Source: CAZSWR01 sp964610885
GTDB taxonomy: Bacteria > Bacteroidota > Ignavibacteria > Kapaibacteriales > UBA2268
Assembly (NCBI GenBank): GCA_964610885.1
Contig: CAZSWR010000056.1
Span: 1-24,741 of the forward strand
Direction: 5' to 3'
DNA: 24,741 nucleotides
Shown in pieces: positions 14,637-23,000 of this stretch. Position numbers and translations under genes: made by a program. The notes under the pieces were generated by a model, which worked only from the letters and a program-made list of their open reading frames with translations, was not told where the DNA came from and made no database searches. The number at the start of each line of letters is the position of its first letter. Positions within the stretch are counted from its first letter, which is position 1.

Positions 14637-16517
14637 ATGTCAATAAACAAAGCACAAGACCGCGCACCGGTCAGCCAGAAACCGCTGCAAGTGCCGAAAC
14701 CCGACAACTTAGAGGATATCGGCTCGGAAGTGGAAGTGGAAATAAATGGCAATGCCGTGAAGGTGCCGATGGGAACCACGATCCTCGAGGCCTGCCAAAA
14801 TAATAATATTCATATCCCGACGCTATGCTACCACAAAGACCTTTGCCTGGCCGGAGTGTGCCGTATATGCGTCGTGGAGGTGGAGGGAATGCGCACGCTC
14901 CAAGCTGCCTGCACTTTCCCGATCACGAACAGAATCAAAATCAAAACCAGTACCGAACAGGTACGCAAAGCGCGCCGCCACATCGTTGACCTGCTGCTCG
15001 CCGAGCACTATGGCGAATGCTATTCGTGCCACCGGAATGGAAATTGCGAACTCCAAAACCTTGCAAAAGAATATGGAGTGGACGAATACAGATTCGGCCA
15101 CAAAGAAAAACGCTACCACAAAGTGGACAAATCGAGCTATTCAGTGATTCGCGATATGGACAAATGCGTACTCTGCAAGCGTTGCGTCCGTACTTGCATC
15201 GATTTGCAAGAGGTCGGAGTGCTCGAAGCCACCCAGCGCGGCTACGACACCACCATCTCGACATTCCTCGACAAACCGTTATCGGACGTCATTTGTATCA
15301 ATTGCGGCCAGTGCATCAATCGGTGCCCCACAGGCGCCCTCAAGGCAAATGACCCATCCGACGAGATTTGGGAAGCAATCGACAATCCACAGAAGCACGT
15401 CGTGATCCAGACTGCACCATCGCCAAGGGCTGCCATCGGTGAGGAATTCGGATTGCCTCCGGGGAATTCAATGACATTCCAACTGAATACAGCTTTGAAA
15501 ATGCTCGGATTCGACAAAGTATTCGATACAAATTTCACTGCCGACCTGACCATCATGGAGGAAGGTACCGAATTGCTTCTCCGGTTGAAGAAGAAATTGG
15601 TTGACAAAGATCCCAACGTCATGCTTCCGCAATTCACATCGTGTTCGCCGGGCTGGGTGAAATACATCGAGCATTTCTATCCCGAGTATCTGGGCTACCT
15701 GTCGAGTTGCAAATCGCCACAGCAGATGTTTGGCGCATTGATCAAAACCTATTACGCAGAGAAGGCGGGCATCGATCCAGAGAACATTGTCTCGGTGGCC
15801 GTCATGCCGTGCTCGGCAAAGAAATTCGAATGCAACCGCCCGGAAATGACTGATTCCGGCTACAAAGACGTCGATTACGGCCTCACGACGCGCGAATTGG
15901 CGCAAATGATTCGCGAGGGCGGCATACACCTTCCCGAGCTGCCGATGGGCAATTTCGATGATCCGTTTGGCGACGCTTCGGGCGCAGGTTTGATTTTTGG
16001 CGCGACAGGCGGCGTGATGGAGGCGGCTCTCCGTACGGTTTACGAATTGGTTACCGGCAGGGAAGTGCCGTTCAATAACTTGGAAATCACTCCTTGCCGC
16101 GGGTTCGAGGGAGTGAAGGAAGCGTCCGTGAAACTCGAGAACGTGCTGCCTGACTGGAGCTTTCTCGAGGGCGTCGAGGTGAAGTTTATGATTGCCCACG
16201 GCACTGCAAACGCAAAGCGCGTCATGGAAGCGCTCAAACGCGGCGAAATCGATGACGTGCATTTCATCGAGGTCATGGCCTGCCCCGGCGGCTGCATTGG
16301 CGGTGGCGGCCAGCCAATACCCACGAATGCTGAAATCAGGGCCAAGAGGGCAGAGGCAATCTATAACGAAGACGCCGGCCTCGAATTGCGCAAATCCCAC
16401 GACAATGAGCACATTAAGCGGATTTACGCCGAATTCCTGACGGACGGGCCTTGCGGCCACGAATCGCATCGATTGCTGCACACGCACTACGTGAAACGCG
16501 GTAAATACATCGCATAA
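14637..16517 (+). CDS. hydA: [FeFe] hydrogenase catalytic subunit HydA (group A)
   Basis: This is a 626-residue [FeFe] hydrogenase. In order it has an N-terminal [2Fe-2S] ferredoxin domain (Cys64 onward, CYHKDLCLAGVC), a His-Cys3 4Fe-4S site (His124, Cys128, Cys131, Cys137), and two ferredoxin clusters (Cys177/180/183/187 and Cys220/223/226/230). The H-cluster domain follows: L1 TSCSPGW (Cys336), L2 MPCSAKK (Cys392) and L3 EVMACPGGCIGGGGQP (Cys549, Cys553). The C-terminal small-subunit tail ends with HTHY. The enzyme makes or consumes H2 in the cytosol and exchanges electrons with HydBC. L1 has Ser337 where textbook enzymes have a second Cys. There is no Tat signal and no extra C-terminal [2Fe-2S] domain. 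The HydEFG maturases are not in the window. Confidence 0.95.
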   Translation: MSINKAQDRAPVSQKPLQVPKPDNLEDIGSEVEVEINGNAVKVPMGTTILEACQNNNIHIPTLCYHKDLCLAGVCRICVVEVEGMRTLQAACTFPITNRIKIKTSTEQVRKARRHIVDLLLAEHYGECYSCHRNGNCELQNLAKEYGVDEYRFGHKEKRYHKVDKSSYSVIRDMDKCVLCKRCVRTCIDLQEVGVLEATQRGYDTTISTFLDKPLSDVICINCGQCINRCPTGALKANDPSDEIWEAIDNPQKHVVIQTAPSPRAAIGEEFGLPPGNSMTFQLNTALKMLGFDKVFDTNFTADLTIMEEGTELLLRLKKKLVDKDPNVMLPQFTSCSPGWVKYIEHFYPEYLGYLSSCKSPQQMFGALIKTYYAEKAGIDPENIVSVAVMPCSAKKFECNRPEMTDSGYKDVDYGLTTRELAQMIREGGIHLPELPMGNFDDPFGDASGAGLIFGATGGVMEAALRTVYELVTGREVPFNNLEITPCRGFEGVKEASVKLENVLPDWSFLEGVEVKFMIAHGTANAKRVMEALKRGEIDDVHFIEVMACPGGCIGGGGQPIPTNAEIRAKRAEAIYNEDAGLELRKSHDNEHIKRIYAEFLTDGPCGHESHRLLHTHYVKRGKYIA

Positions 16518-16545
16518 GATGTTCCAAAGAATCCACCCACGAACC

Positions 16546-16584
16546 AAAGGGGCATTATCGGCGAAATCCGTGCTGCCCCTTTTT
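16546..16584 (+). terminator. Intrinsic terminator of the hydrogenase operon
   Basis: AAAGGGGCA (16546-16554) pairs with TGCCCCTTT (from 16574), and the run of five T continues the stem's 3' side (16580-16584). A short inner CGG/CCG pairing is also possible. It lies 29 bases after the HydA stop and separates the operon from the next PFK gene. Confidence 0.8.
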
Positions 16585-16618
16585 GTGTGCTCTTCGAGAA
16601 TAATAAGCAAAATAATAG

Positions 16619-16648
16619 TTTGCTAAGAAATAAATAATGTTAAATTTG
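16619..16648 (+). promoter_or_regulatory. Bacteroidota-type promoter for the second PFK gene
   Basis: TTTG at 16619-16622 and TAAATTTG at 16641-16648 are 18 bases apart. Start of transcription is predicted near 16655, leaving a leader of about 27 bases with GGAGAG before the ATG at 16682. Confidence 0.5.
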
Positions 16649-16681
16649 TAATGTTAGTTTGATTTATCCAATGGAGAGAAA

Positions 16682-17692
16682 ATGAAAATCGGGATACTCA
16701 CTGGCGGCGGCGATAGCCCAGGAATGAATGCCTTTATCAGAGCAATTGCTCGTAGCGCTTTGAACCTGAAACCAACCACTCAGGTCTGGGGCGTCATCGA
16801 CGGATGGAAAGGATTGATAGACGGAGATTTCCGCAAACTGACAAAACGCGATACCGCCGGGATTGCCCACCGTGGCGGCACGATTCTCGGCACGCTCCGC
16901 GTCCCAGAGCTGAAGGACGACCCGGACATGCAGGAAGCGATGTGCTTCAATCTGCACGATAATTATTTCGACTACCTGATGGTGATCGGCGGCAACGGTA
17001 GCCTGAAGGCAGCCTACACGCTCGATAATATAATCAAGGAAAAGGGACTGCGGACGAAGATACTCGTCGCACCTGGGTCGATCGATAACGATGTTTGCAA
17101 CAATTTTGGATATTCAATCGGATTCTATAGCGCCCTCGACAAAAGCCACGAGATGCTCGAATGGATACGCGACACTGCAAGCTCGCACCGCAGGGTGTAC
17201 ATTATTGCTTCGATGGGCCGCGATTCGGGGTATCTGGCTTTCCTTTCGGGCATAACAACCGGAGCCGAATACGTCATTCGCCCGGGCGAGACTGTGGACT
17301 ACGAAAAGGTGGCAACGATGATCGACGAACGCGACCGCGATACGCGAATCATCGTGGCCGAGGGATATAACAAATCTGTCGAAGACGTCCGCGAGATTCT
17401 CGAAGAGATTTTCCGGCGTCGCGAAATCAAACACGAAATCCGAACAGTCGATATGGGATACTTCCAACGTGGCGGTTCGGCCGTGATCAAAGATATACTC
17501 ATAGCCAGTTGGCTGGGCTACCAGATGGTCCTCGATGCCATCGAAAACAAATGCGATAGCGGGTTCTACACTTGCTACAATGGCGGAGAACCACCAACCA
17601 CACTAACGCTGGCCGATGCTGTGGACGACGACAAATCCAACCACATGGATCTGCCTCGAGAGATAATAGATTTCGCGCTGGCCCTTAGGTGA
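16682..17692 (+). CDS. 6-phosphofructokinase family protein with altered active site
   Basis: The 336-residue protein is clearly PFK family: TGGGDSPGMN (7-16), PGSIDND (131-137, with catalytic Asp135), ASMGRDSG (176-183), Glu227 in VAEG, and QRGG (262-265). Gly132 in PGS is the ATP-type residue. Two key positions differ from E. coli PfkA. The GGDGS motif reads GGNGS (Asn105 for Asp103, a Mg-ATP ligand region), and the HIQRGG motif reads YFQRGG (Tyr260 for His249, a fructose-6-phosphate contact). The first enzyme at 6854-8062 has a PPi-type site, so this one may be the ATP enzyme, a variant sugar-phosphate kinase, or a regulator. GGAGAG precedes the ATG. It has its own promoter and lies behind the hydrogenase terminator. 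Confidence 0.85.
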   Translation: MKIGILTGGGDSPGMNAFIRAIARSALNLKPTTQVWGVIDGWKGLIDGDFRKLTKRDTAGIAHRGGTILGTLRVPELKDDPDMQEAMCFNLHDNYFDYLMVIGGNGSLKAAYTLDNIIKEKGLRTKILVAPGSIDNDVCNNFGYSIGFYSALDKSHEMLEWIRDTASSHRRVYIIASMGRDSGYLAFLSGITTGAEYVIRPGETVDYEKVATMIDERDRDTRIIVAEGYNKSVEDVREILEEIFRRREIKHEIRTVDMGYFQRGGSAVIKDILIASWLGYQMVLDAIENKCDSGFYTCYNGGEPPTTLTLADAVDDDKSNHMDLPREIIDFALALR

Positions 17693-17729
17693 AACTTTTT
17701 CCTTAAAAATGTGTTATTGCATATAGAAG

Positions 17730-17765
17730 CTCGCTGCTATTCTGGCCGAACCGGAAAGCAGCGAG
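17730..17765 (+). terminator. Strong hairpin after the second PFK (possible terminator)
   Basis: CTCGCTGCT (17730-17738) and AGCAGCGAG (17757-17765) form a perfect 9-bp stem with an 18-base loop, 38 bases after the PFK stop. The T-run (ATTTTT) comes only about ten bases later, so this may be an imperfect terminator or a leader structure for the cytochrome c gene at 17802. Confidence 0.45.
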
Positions 17766-17801
17766 TAAGTATGATTTTTGAAATAATGCAATTGGGAATA
17801 A

Positions 17802-18233
17802 ATGAAAGCAAGGTTAATCATCGGTTCTCTCGTGATTTTTGTCGTGGCCATTTCCGGCTACGATACCCTGATGGGGCTGTCGAACACAAAGCGCGGAAAG
17901 GATTTATACGCAAAACACTGCACGAATTGCCACCGGAAGGACGGCTCCGGTATCAAATCTGTCTATCCTCCGCTGAAGAATGCCGATTATATTAAGAAAA
18001 ACGATTCACAGGAATTACTACGCGGAATGCTCTTCGGCCGTAGCGGAAAACTTACCGTCAATGGTGTTTCGTACAATGGCGTTATGACGACCGAAATCGA
18101 CGCGAGCCTCAGCGACGACGATATCGCCTCGATTCTTAATTATGTATATTTGGATTTGAACGGCATGAACAAAGCGGTAAACGCCAAAGACGTCAAATCA
18201 GCTCGCAAAGCCGGCAAATTGCCCAAGAAATAA
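17802..18233 (+). CDS. Class I cytochrome c, membrane-anchored or secreted
   Basis: The 143-residue protein has an N-terminal hydrophobic segment (residues 4-19) and one heme c site, CTNCH at 40-44. The likely axial ligand is Met95 in SYNGVM, as in small cytochromes that end with a Met loop. The heme domain (about 28-125) has the usual class I length. The last 20 residues are basic and Lys-rich. It should transfer electrons in the periplasm; partners are unknown. The start ATG at 17802 has GGGA a few bases upstream, and no lipobox is present. It ends exactly where the convergent solute-binding protein gene ends. Nothing ties it functionally to the cytosolic hydrogenase. Confidence 0.88.
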   Translation: MKARLIIGSLVIFVVAISGYDTLMGLSNTKRGKDLYAKHCTNCHRKDGSGIKSVYPPLKNADYIKKNDSQELLRGMLFGRSGKLTVNGVSYNGVMTTEIDASLSDDDIASILNYVYLDLNGMNKAVNAKDVKSARKAGKLPKK

Positions 18234-19475
18234 TTACTTCCCGAGCAGGGCCCGCATTTCTTGCTCGGCGTCCGGCAGGGCTTCGTAGGTACCCTTTTTG
18301 CCCAGCAGGACTTCTTCCATCGCAGTTTCAAATATTGATTCGATTTCCAACCACTGCGGATGCACAGGTGTGGTCCGCGAATACTTCAGCTGTTCGGCAA
18401 AGACGTCTAAGTATTTCTTACCTTTGAAATAATCATCGGCGAAGTACTTTTTGTCGGCTGGGAATCCTGCGTCGGAGAACTTCTTGCAGTATTCGATCGT
18501 GTTTGCGCCGTCGGTGATGTATTTAATTAGTTCGATAGCCAAATCTTTTTTGTCAGATTTTTCGTTAACGGCCAAATACTCGCCACCGGCGAACGAAAGT
18601 CCCGGCTTGCCCGAACCGTCTAATCCGGGCATGAGCGCCACTCCGAAATCAAGCCCGGCGCCTTCCTTCTCGAGTTTGGGAAGCATCCAGCTGCCCGAGA
18701 TCCAGAATCCAATCTTGCCCTGAACAAATGCCACGTCCAGTTCGCGCTGGGTTTCCATCATTCCGGAGTGCGCCAGCTGAAGGTACATCTCGAATGCTCG
18801 GGCGTTTTCCGGCGAATTCACCACAGGGTACAGTCTCGTGTCGAGTATGTCTCCGCCATAGGTCCAGATGAAATGCAGGACTTTTTTGTAGAGGCGGTGC
18901 TTGTCTGCTCCGTTTGCTCCCCAACCATAGACGTCGCCCAGATCGGAAATCCTTTGCGAGTAATCGAGCAATTCAGACATTGTCTTTGGTGGGGCCACCC
19001 CGAGTCCGGCGCGTTTCATCAGCGCTTTGTTGTAGAACAGCACCCGCGTATCGACAAACCACGGCAGGCAGTATGTTTTCCCTTTCCACTGAGTGGGGGG
19101 CAGGGCAAAATCGACGAATTTCGACAGACCGACGCTGTCGTTGTTCAGCGCCGCCAGTACGCCGCTCGAAGAGAATTGCGCAACCCAATCGGAACCGAGC
19201 TCGAGCACGTCCGGTGCTGTGTTTGAATTGAAAGCGACGGCGAGCTTTGTTTTCCCGTCGTTCCACGTCAGTTCGGTTAGCTCCACTTTGCAGTTGTATT
19301 TTTTTTCGAATTCGTCCGCCAGTGCGCGTATTGCCTTGGAATGCTCCGGTTCGCATTGGAAATGCCAGAATCGGAGAGTACGAGCTTCGGGAGCCTTGCG
19401 GCCAAAGAAAAACAGAACAGCTATAGCAATGAATCCAATTGCAATCAATCCGTATATTAGTTTTATTCGCTTCAT
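18234..19475 (-). CDS. ABC transporter extracellular solute-binding protein (family 1, sugar type)
   Basis: The 413-residue product has an N-terminal signal or anchor (residues 7-24) and the family 1 solute-binding fold: LRFWHFQCEPE near 35, KAIRALADEFEKKY, then TAPDVLELGSDWVAQF near 85-100, and GFWISGSWM near 235. Such proteins usually bind sugars or oligosaccharides in the periplasm and deliver them to an ABC permease. I chose the ATG at 19475 (MKRIKLIYG), which gives a normal signal peptide; a TTG at 19490 is also in frame. There is no lipobox cysteine. No permease or ATPase gene is adjacent, so its transporter partner is unknown. Its stop abuts that of the convergent cytochrome c gene. 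Confidence 0.87.
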   Translation of the reverse strand: MKRIKLIYGLIAIGFIAIAVLFFFGRKAPEARTLRFWHFQCEPEHSKAIRALADEFEKKYNCKVELTELTWNDGKTKLAVAFNSNTAPDVLELGSDWVAQFSSSGVLAALNNDSVGLSKFVDFALPPTQWKGKTYCLPWFVDTRVLFYNKALMKRAGLGVAPPKTMSELLDYSQRISDLGDVYGWGANGADKHRLYKKVLHFIWTYGGDILDTRLYPVVNSPENARAFEMYLQLAHSGMMETQRELDVAFVQGKIGFWISGSWMLPKLEKEGAGLDFGVALMPGLDGSGKPGLSFAGGEYLAVNEKSDKKDLAIELIKYITDGANTIEYCKKFSDAGFPADKKYFADDYFKGKKYLDVFAEQLKYSRTTPVHPQWLEIESIFETAMEEVLLGKKGTYEALPDAEQEMRALLGK

Positions 19476-19662
19476 TTCTTCAATTGTCAAAATTCAAAAA
19501 GTGCAAGATAATGAAAAAGCTCGTTCGTACGAGAATCATTATTGAAATGTTAATAAGAATTAAGGTGGATGGTTGTATGGCAAACATTTTGATTATGATG
19601 GGAATCAAATTCTGTGTCAATTAGTTACATATTTCAAAAATAATATATAGGTTTTAAATAGG

Positions 19663-19689
19663 TGTGGCACACCTCCGAGGTGTACCACA
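19663..19689. repeat. 27-bp palindromic unit
   Basis: Arms ACACCTC (19669-19675) and GAGGTGT (19677-19683) flank a single C, and the palindrome extends through TGTGG/CCACA with one mismatch. It has the look of an intergenic repetitive palindrome. Confidence 0.5.
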
Positions 19690-19707
19690 TCTGGCTGAAA
19701 AGTCTGA

Positions 19708-19722
19708 CGGGTTTGGAACCCG
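19708..19722. repeat. 15-bp palindromic unit
   Basis: CGGGTT (19708-19713) and AACCCG (19717-19722) are inverted arms around TGG. It lies 18 bases after the first palindrome. Confidence 0.45.
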
Positions 19723-19827
19723 CCCTACACATTTTCTCAAGTAAAAAGTTGAAAGTAACAAGTTGCAAGTAGAAGCTCTTTTAATTCAATGAAATCATAC
19801 TAATCACTGATCAGACAAATGCACGAC

Positions 19828-19908
19828 AACCTTCCGAAGGTTTTAAACCTATGGCATGCATGAAAAGCACTGTGGCATTAACCTTCGGAAGGTTCTTGAA
19901 TATGCCAT
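19828..19908. repeat. Paired inverted palindromes
   Basis: AACCTTCCGAAGGTT (19828-19842) and AACCTTCGGAAGGTT (19880-19894) are exact reverse complements of each other, and each is itself nearly self-complementary. ATGGCAT (19851-19857) and ATGCCAT (19902-19908) follow the respective copies. The pair can form one long stem or two small ones. Confidence 0.55.
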
Positions 19909-19919
19909 TTATTGTATAT

Positions 19920-19959
19920 AAAACACCCCGCCATTCGGGCACTTATTTTGGGCAGGGTG
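19920..19959 (-). terminator. Intrinsic terminator of the fused dehydrogenase gene
   Basis: On the minus strand CACCCTGCC (complement of 19951-19959) pairs with GGCGGGGTG (complement of 19924-19932), with one G-T wobble, and is followed by TTTT (complement of 19920-19923). It lies about 75 bases after the stop at 20035. Confidence 0.7.
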
Positions 19960-20034
19960 GAGAATGTAAGTGGCTGTAGTACAAGGATATAGAGTGGTAC
20001 TTGTACCTTTCCACTTGCAACTATTTTCATCACA

Positions 20035-23000
20035 TCAGCTAATCAAGGCGTCCTTGATCAATTCGGATTGCTCTTGCTGGTGGACCTTTAGCGAACCGGT
20101 TGCAGTGGCCGGGCTGGAGCGGCGTCCGGCGTATCGCAGCATGATTTCGGGCAGATTTTCGGCGAATTGCATGAAAACGAAACCCCATGCGCCCATGTTC
20201 TTCGGCTCTTCCTGCGCCCAAATGAATTCTTTCGCATTCGGACAGGACGATAGAATACACCTGATTGATTCCGTATCGAACGGATAGAGTTGCTCCAGCC
20301 TGATGATCGCCGTATTGGATTTGCCGGATTTCAGATACTCTTCCAATAGTTCGAAGTAAAGTTTGCCCGAACAGAAGACAATTCGCTCGGCCTCGTCGCG
20401 GTTTTGAGGGAAATCGAAATCGAGAACTGTTGCGAATTGTTTCTCAGTAAAATCAGAAATTTTCGACAAAGCAAGGTGATTGCGCAGCATTGATTTCGGT
20501 GTCATTAAAACTAATGGTTTCCGGTTATGCGTGGTGGCCTGGCGGCGAATGGCATGGAAGTATTGCGCGGGAGTGGTCAGGTTGCACACTCGCATATTGT
20601 CTTCGGCCGAGAGCTGAAGGAACCGTTCGAGCCGAGCGCTTGAGTGTTCCGGCCCCTGCCCGTCGTAGCTGTGTGGGAGCAACACGGCCAGGTTGGACGT
20701 TTGATTCCATTTCGATTCGCCACAGGAAAGGAACTGGTCGAAAATCGGCTGCGCCATATTAGCAAAATCGCCAAACTGCGCCTCCCAAAGCGTAAGCGTT
20801 TCGCGGGCCTGCACGCTGTAGCCATACTCGAAGCCGAGCACGCCAAGCTCGGAAAGTGGGCTGTCGAAGATTTGCAGAGTCGCTTGGCCCGCGCGAATGT
20901 GGTTCAGCGGAGTGTATTCTTCTTCGTTTTCGACGGACGTCAGCACTGAATGGCGTTGGCTGAAAGTGCCTCGCCGAGTGTCCTCTCCGGTGAACCTGAT
21001 GTTTATTCCGGCCGTCAGCAAAGAACCGAATGCGAGCGCTTCCGCCGTAGCCCAATCGATGGCGCCCTCGCCCGAGAGCGAATCCTTCCGTTTCTTGATT
21101 AGCGAAGCCACTTTCGGATTCGTTGCGAAATCATTTCTTTCCGGCACCTCCGAGATCACTTTGCCCACTTCAAATAATAGCTCTTCGCCAAATGGAGCAT
21201 TTGAATCAAACTGGGCGGACTCGATTGGTGCGTTTATCTCTTGGACGGCTCCGATTGAATCGCGTTCGTCGAACGCTCGGTTTAGCTCGTTTTTGGTTCG
21301 CTCAAGTATATCGTGGGCTTCTTCCTCGGTAATTTCTCCCTCGGCAATTAGTTCGTTGCGGTACTTTTCGACCACCGATTGCATCGAACGGATTTTTTTG
21401 TAGAGTAGCGGTTGAGTGTACGATGGTTCGTCGGCTTCGTTGTGGCCGTATTTGCGGTAGCAGAGCATGTCGATAACCACGTCCGACGAAAACTTCTCGC
21501 GGTAATCGAAGGCGAATCGCGCAGCGTCCACCACGGCTTCGGGGTCGTGGCCGTTGACGTGGATGATCGGGACCTGAATCATTTTCGCTACATCGGTCGA
21601 ATAGACTGTCGAGCGGTATTTGTCCGCCGTGGTCGTGAATCCGATCTGATTATTGATAATAATATGTATTGTGCCGCCGGTATTGTACGCCGAGAGTTGC
21701 GACAGGTTCAACGTCTCCTGAACGATCCCCTGGCCGGCAAAGGCCGAATCTCCGTGGATTAGCACTGGAATCGCTGCACGAATTGAATTGCTTTCGTCGT
21801 TGCTGGCGCGGGCCATACCCTCGACGACCGGATTGACCAATTCCAAGTGGCTTGGGTTGTTTGCCAGAGTGATTTTGATTGAATTGCCACTCGGTGCATG
21901 AAAAACGCCTTTGGCGCCCAAATGATACTTAACGTCGCCGGAGCCGTGGTACGATACAGAATCAATTTTGCCGTCGAACTCCGAAAATACTTTCTCTTTC
22001 GGTTTGCCCACGCTGTTGACGAGCACGGAGAGCCGTCCCCGGTGCGGCATTCCGAGCATGAAGTCTTTGTGGCCGGAGTCCGAAGACTGCTCCATAAGCT
22101 CTTCGAGCAGCACGACGAGCGATTCGCCACCCTCGAGCGAGAAGCGTTTGTGGCCAACGAATTTCGTATGGAGGAAGTTTTCGAATTCTTCCACTTTCGT
22201 AAGTTTTTCGAGAATCCTAAGTTTCGATTCGCGAGGATATTTCTTCCTGTATTTTCCTAATTCCAGGTATTCCTTCACCCATGATTTGCGGGCGGCGTCT
22301 TGGATGTGCATGAACTCGAAGCCGGACGTGCCGCAATATGTGTCCCGGAGCAGTTCGATCACGTCGCGCAGTGGCATATTGTTCGATTTCCATGCGTCGT
22401 CCACATGGAACACGCGGTCGAGGTCCCAGATAGTGAAGCCATAATACGCCGGGTCGGTCTCCGGATAGTAATAAGATTCGAATCCCAGAGGATTGATAGT
22501 GGCAAGCAGATGCCCACGGACACGGAAGGCGTTTATCAATTGCATGACGTGCGCGCTCTTTTCGCTGGTGTCGTCGTCTTTCGTGATGGATCCGCTACCG
22601 GAGTCGCGTTCCCAGCGAATTGGTTCAAATGGGATTTTCAAAGTGGCAAAAATATGGTCGTAGAAACGGTCTTCGCCCAACAAAAGTTTGCTGACGTAGG
22701 CCAGAAACTCGGCAGATTCGGCGCCTTGGATGATGCGGTGGTCGTAGGTCGAGGACAGGGAAACCACCTTCGAGACGGCCATCCTTGTGAGCAATTCCGG
22801 GCGCACGGCTTGGAATTCCGCCGGGTAGTCGATCGAGCCGCTGGCGACGATAAGCCCCTGCCCGTTCATAAGGCGTGCCTGAGAAGACGTGGTGCCGATC
22901 ATTCCCGGGTTCGTAAGCGTCATCGTGGTTTGTTGCAGGTCTTCCGGGGCGATTTTGTTCGTCCGGGCTTTGTTGATAATTTTGTCATATTCCTTGATGA

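Larger units (their letters stand above)
19476..20034. other. Gene-free, palindrome-rich intergenic region
   Basis: No convincing gene is present. The region holds at least three unrelated palindromic units, listed separately, and the terminator of the fused dehydrogenase gene. Short motifs AGTTGCAAGT (19761-19770) and its complement ACTTGCAACT (20013-20022) lie near the two ends of the latter part. Confidence 0.6.

Noticed and set aside
15468..16610. 380-codon open frame antisense to hydA
   Set aside because: It lies wholly opposite a gene with all expected hydrogenase motifs, gives a low-complexity product matching no family, and has no ribosome-binding site.
17802..18233. Cytochrome c as part of the hydrogenase system
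   Set aside because: The hydrogenase subunits are cytosolic and NAD(H)-linked, a terminator and another gene lie between, and the cytochrome is exported.
19761..20022. Mobile element bounded by the 10-base inverted pair AGTTGCAAGT/ACTTGCAACT
   Set aside because: No transposase, no target duplication and short ends; two 10-mers in AT-rich DNA can occur by chance.
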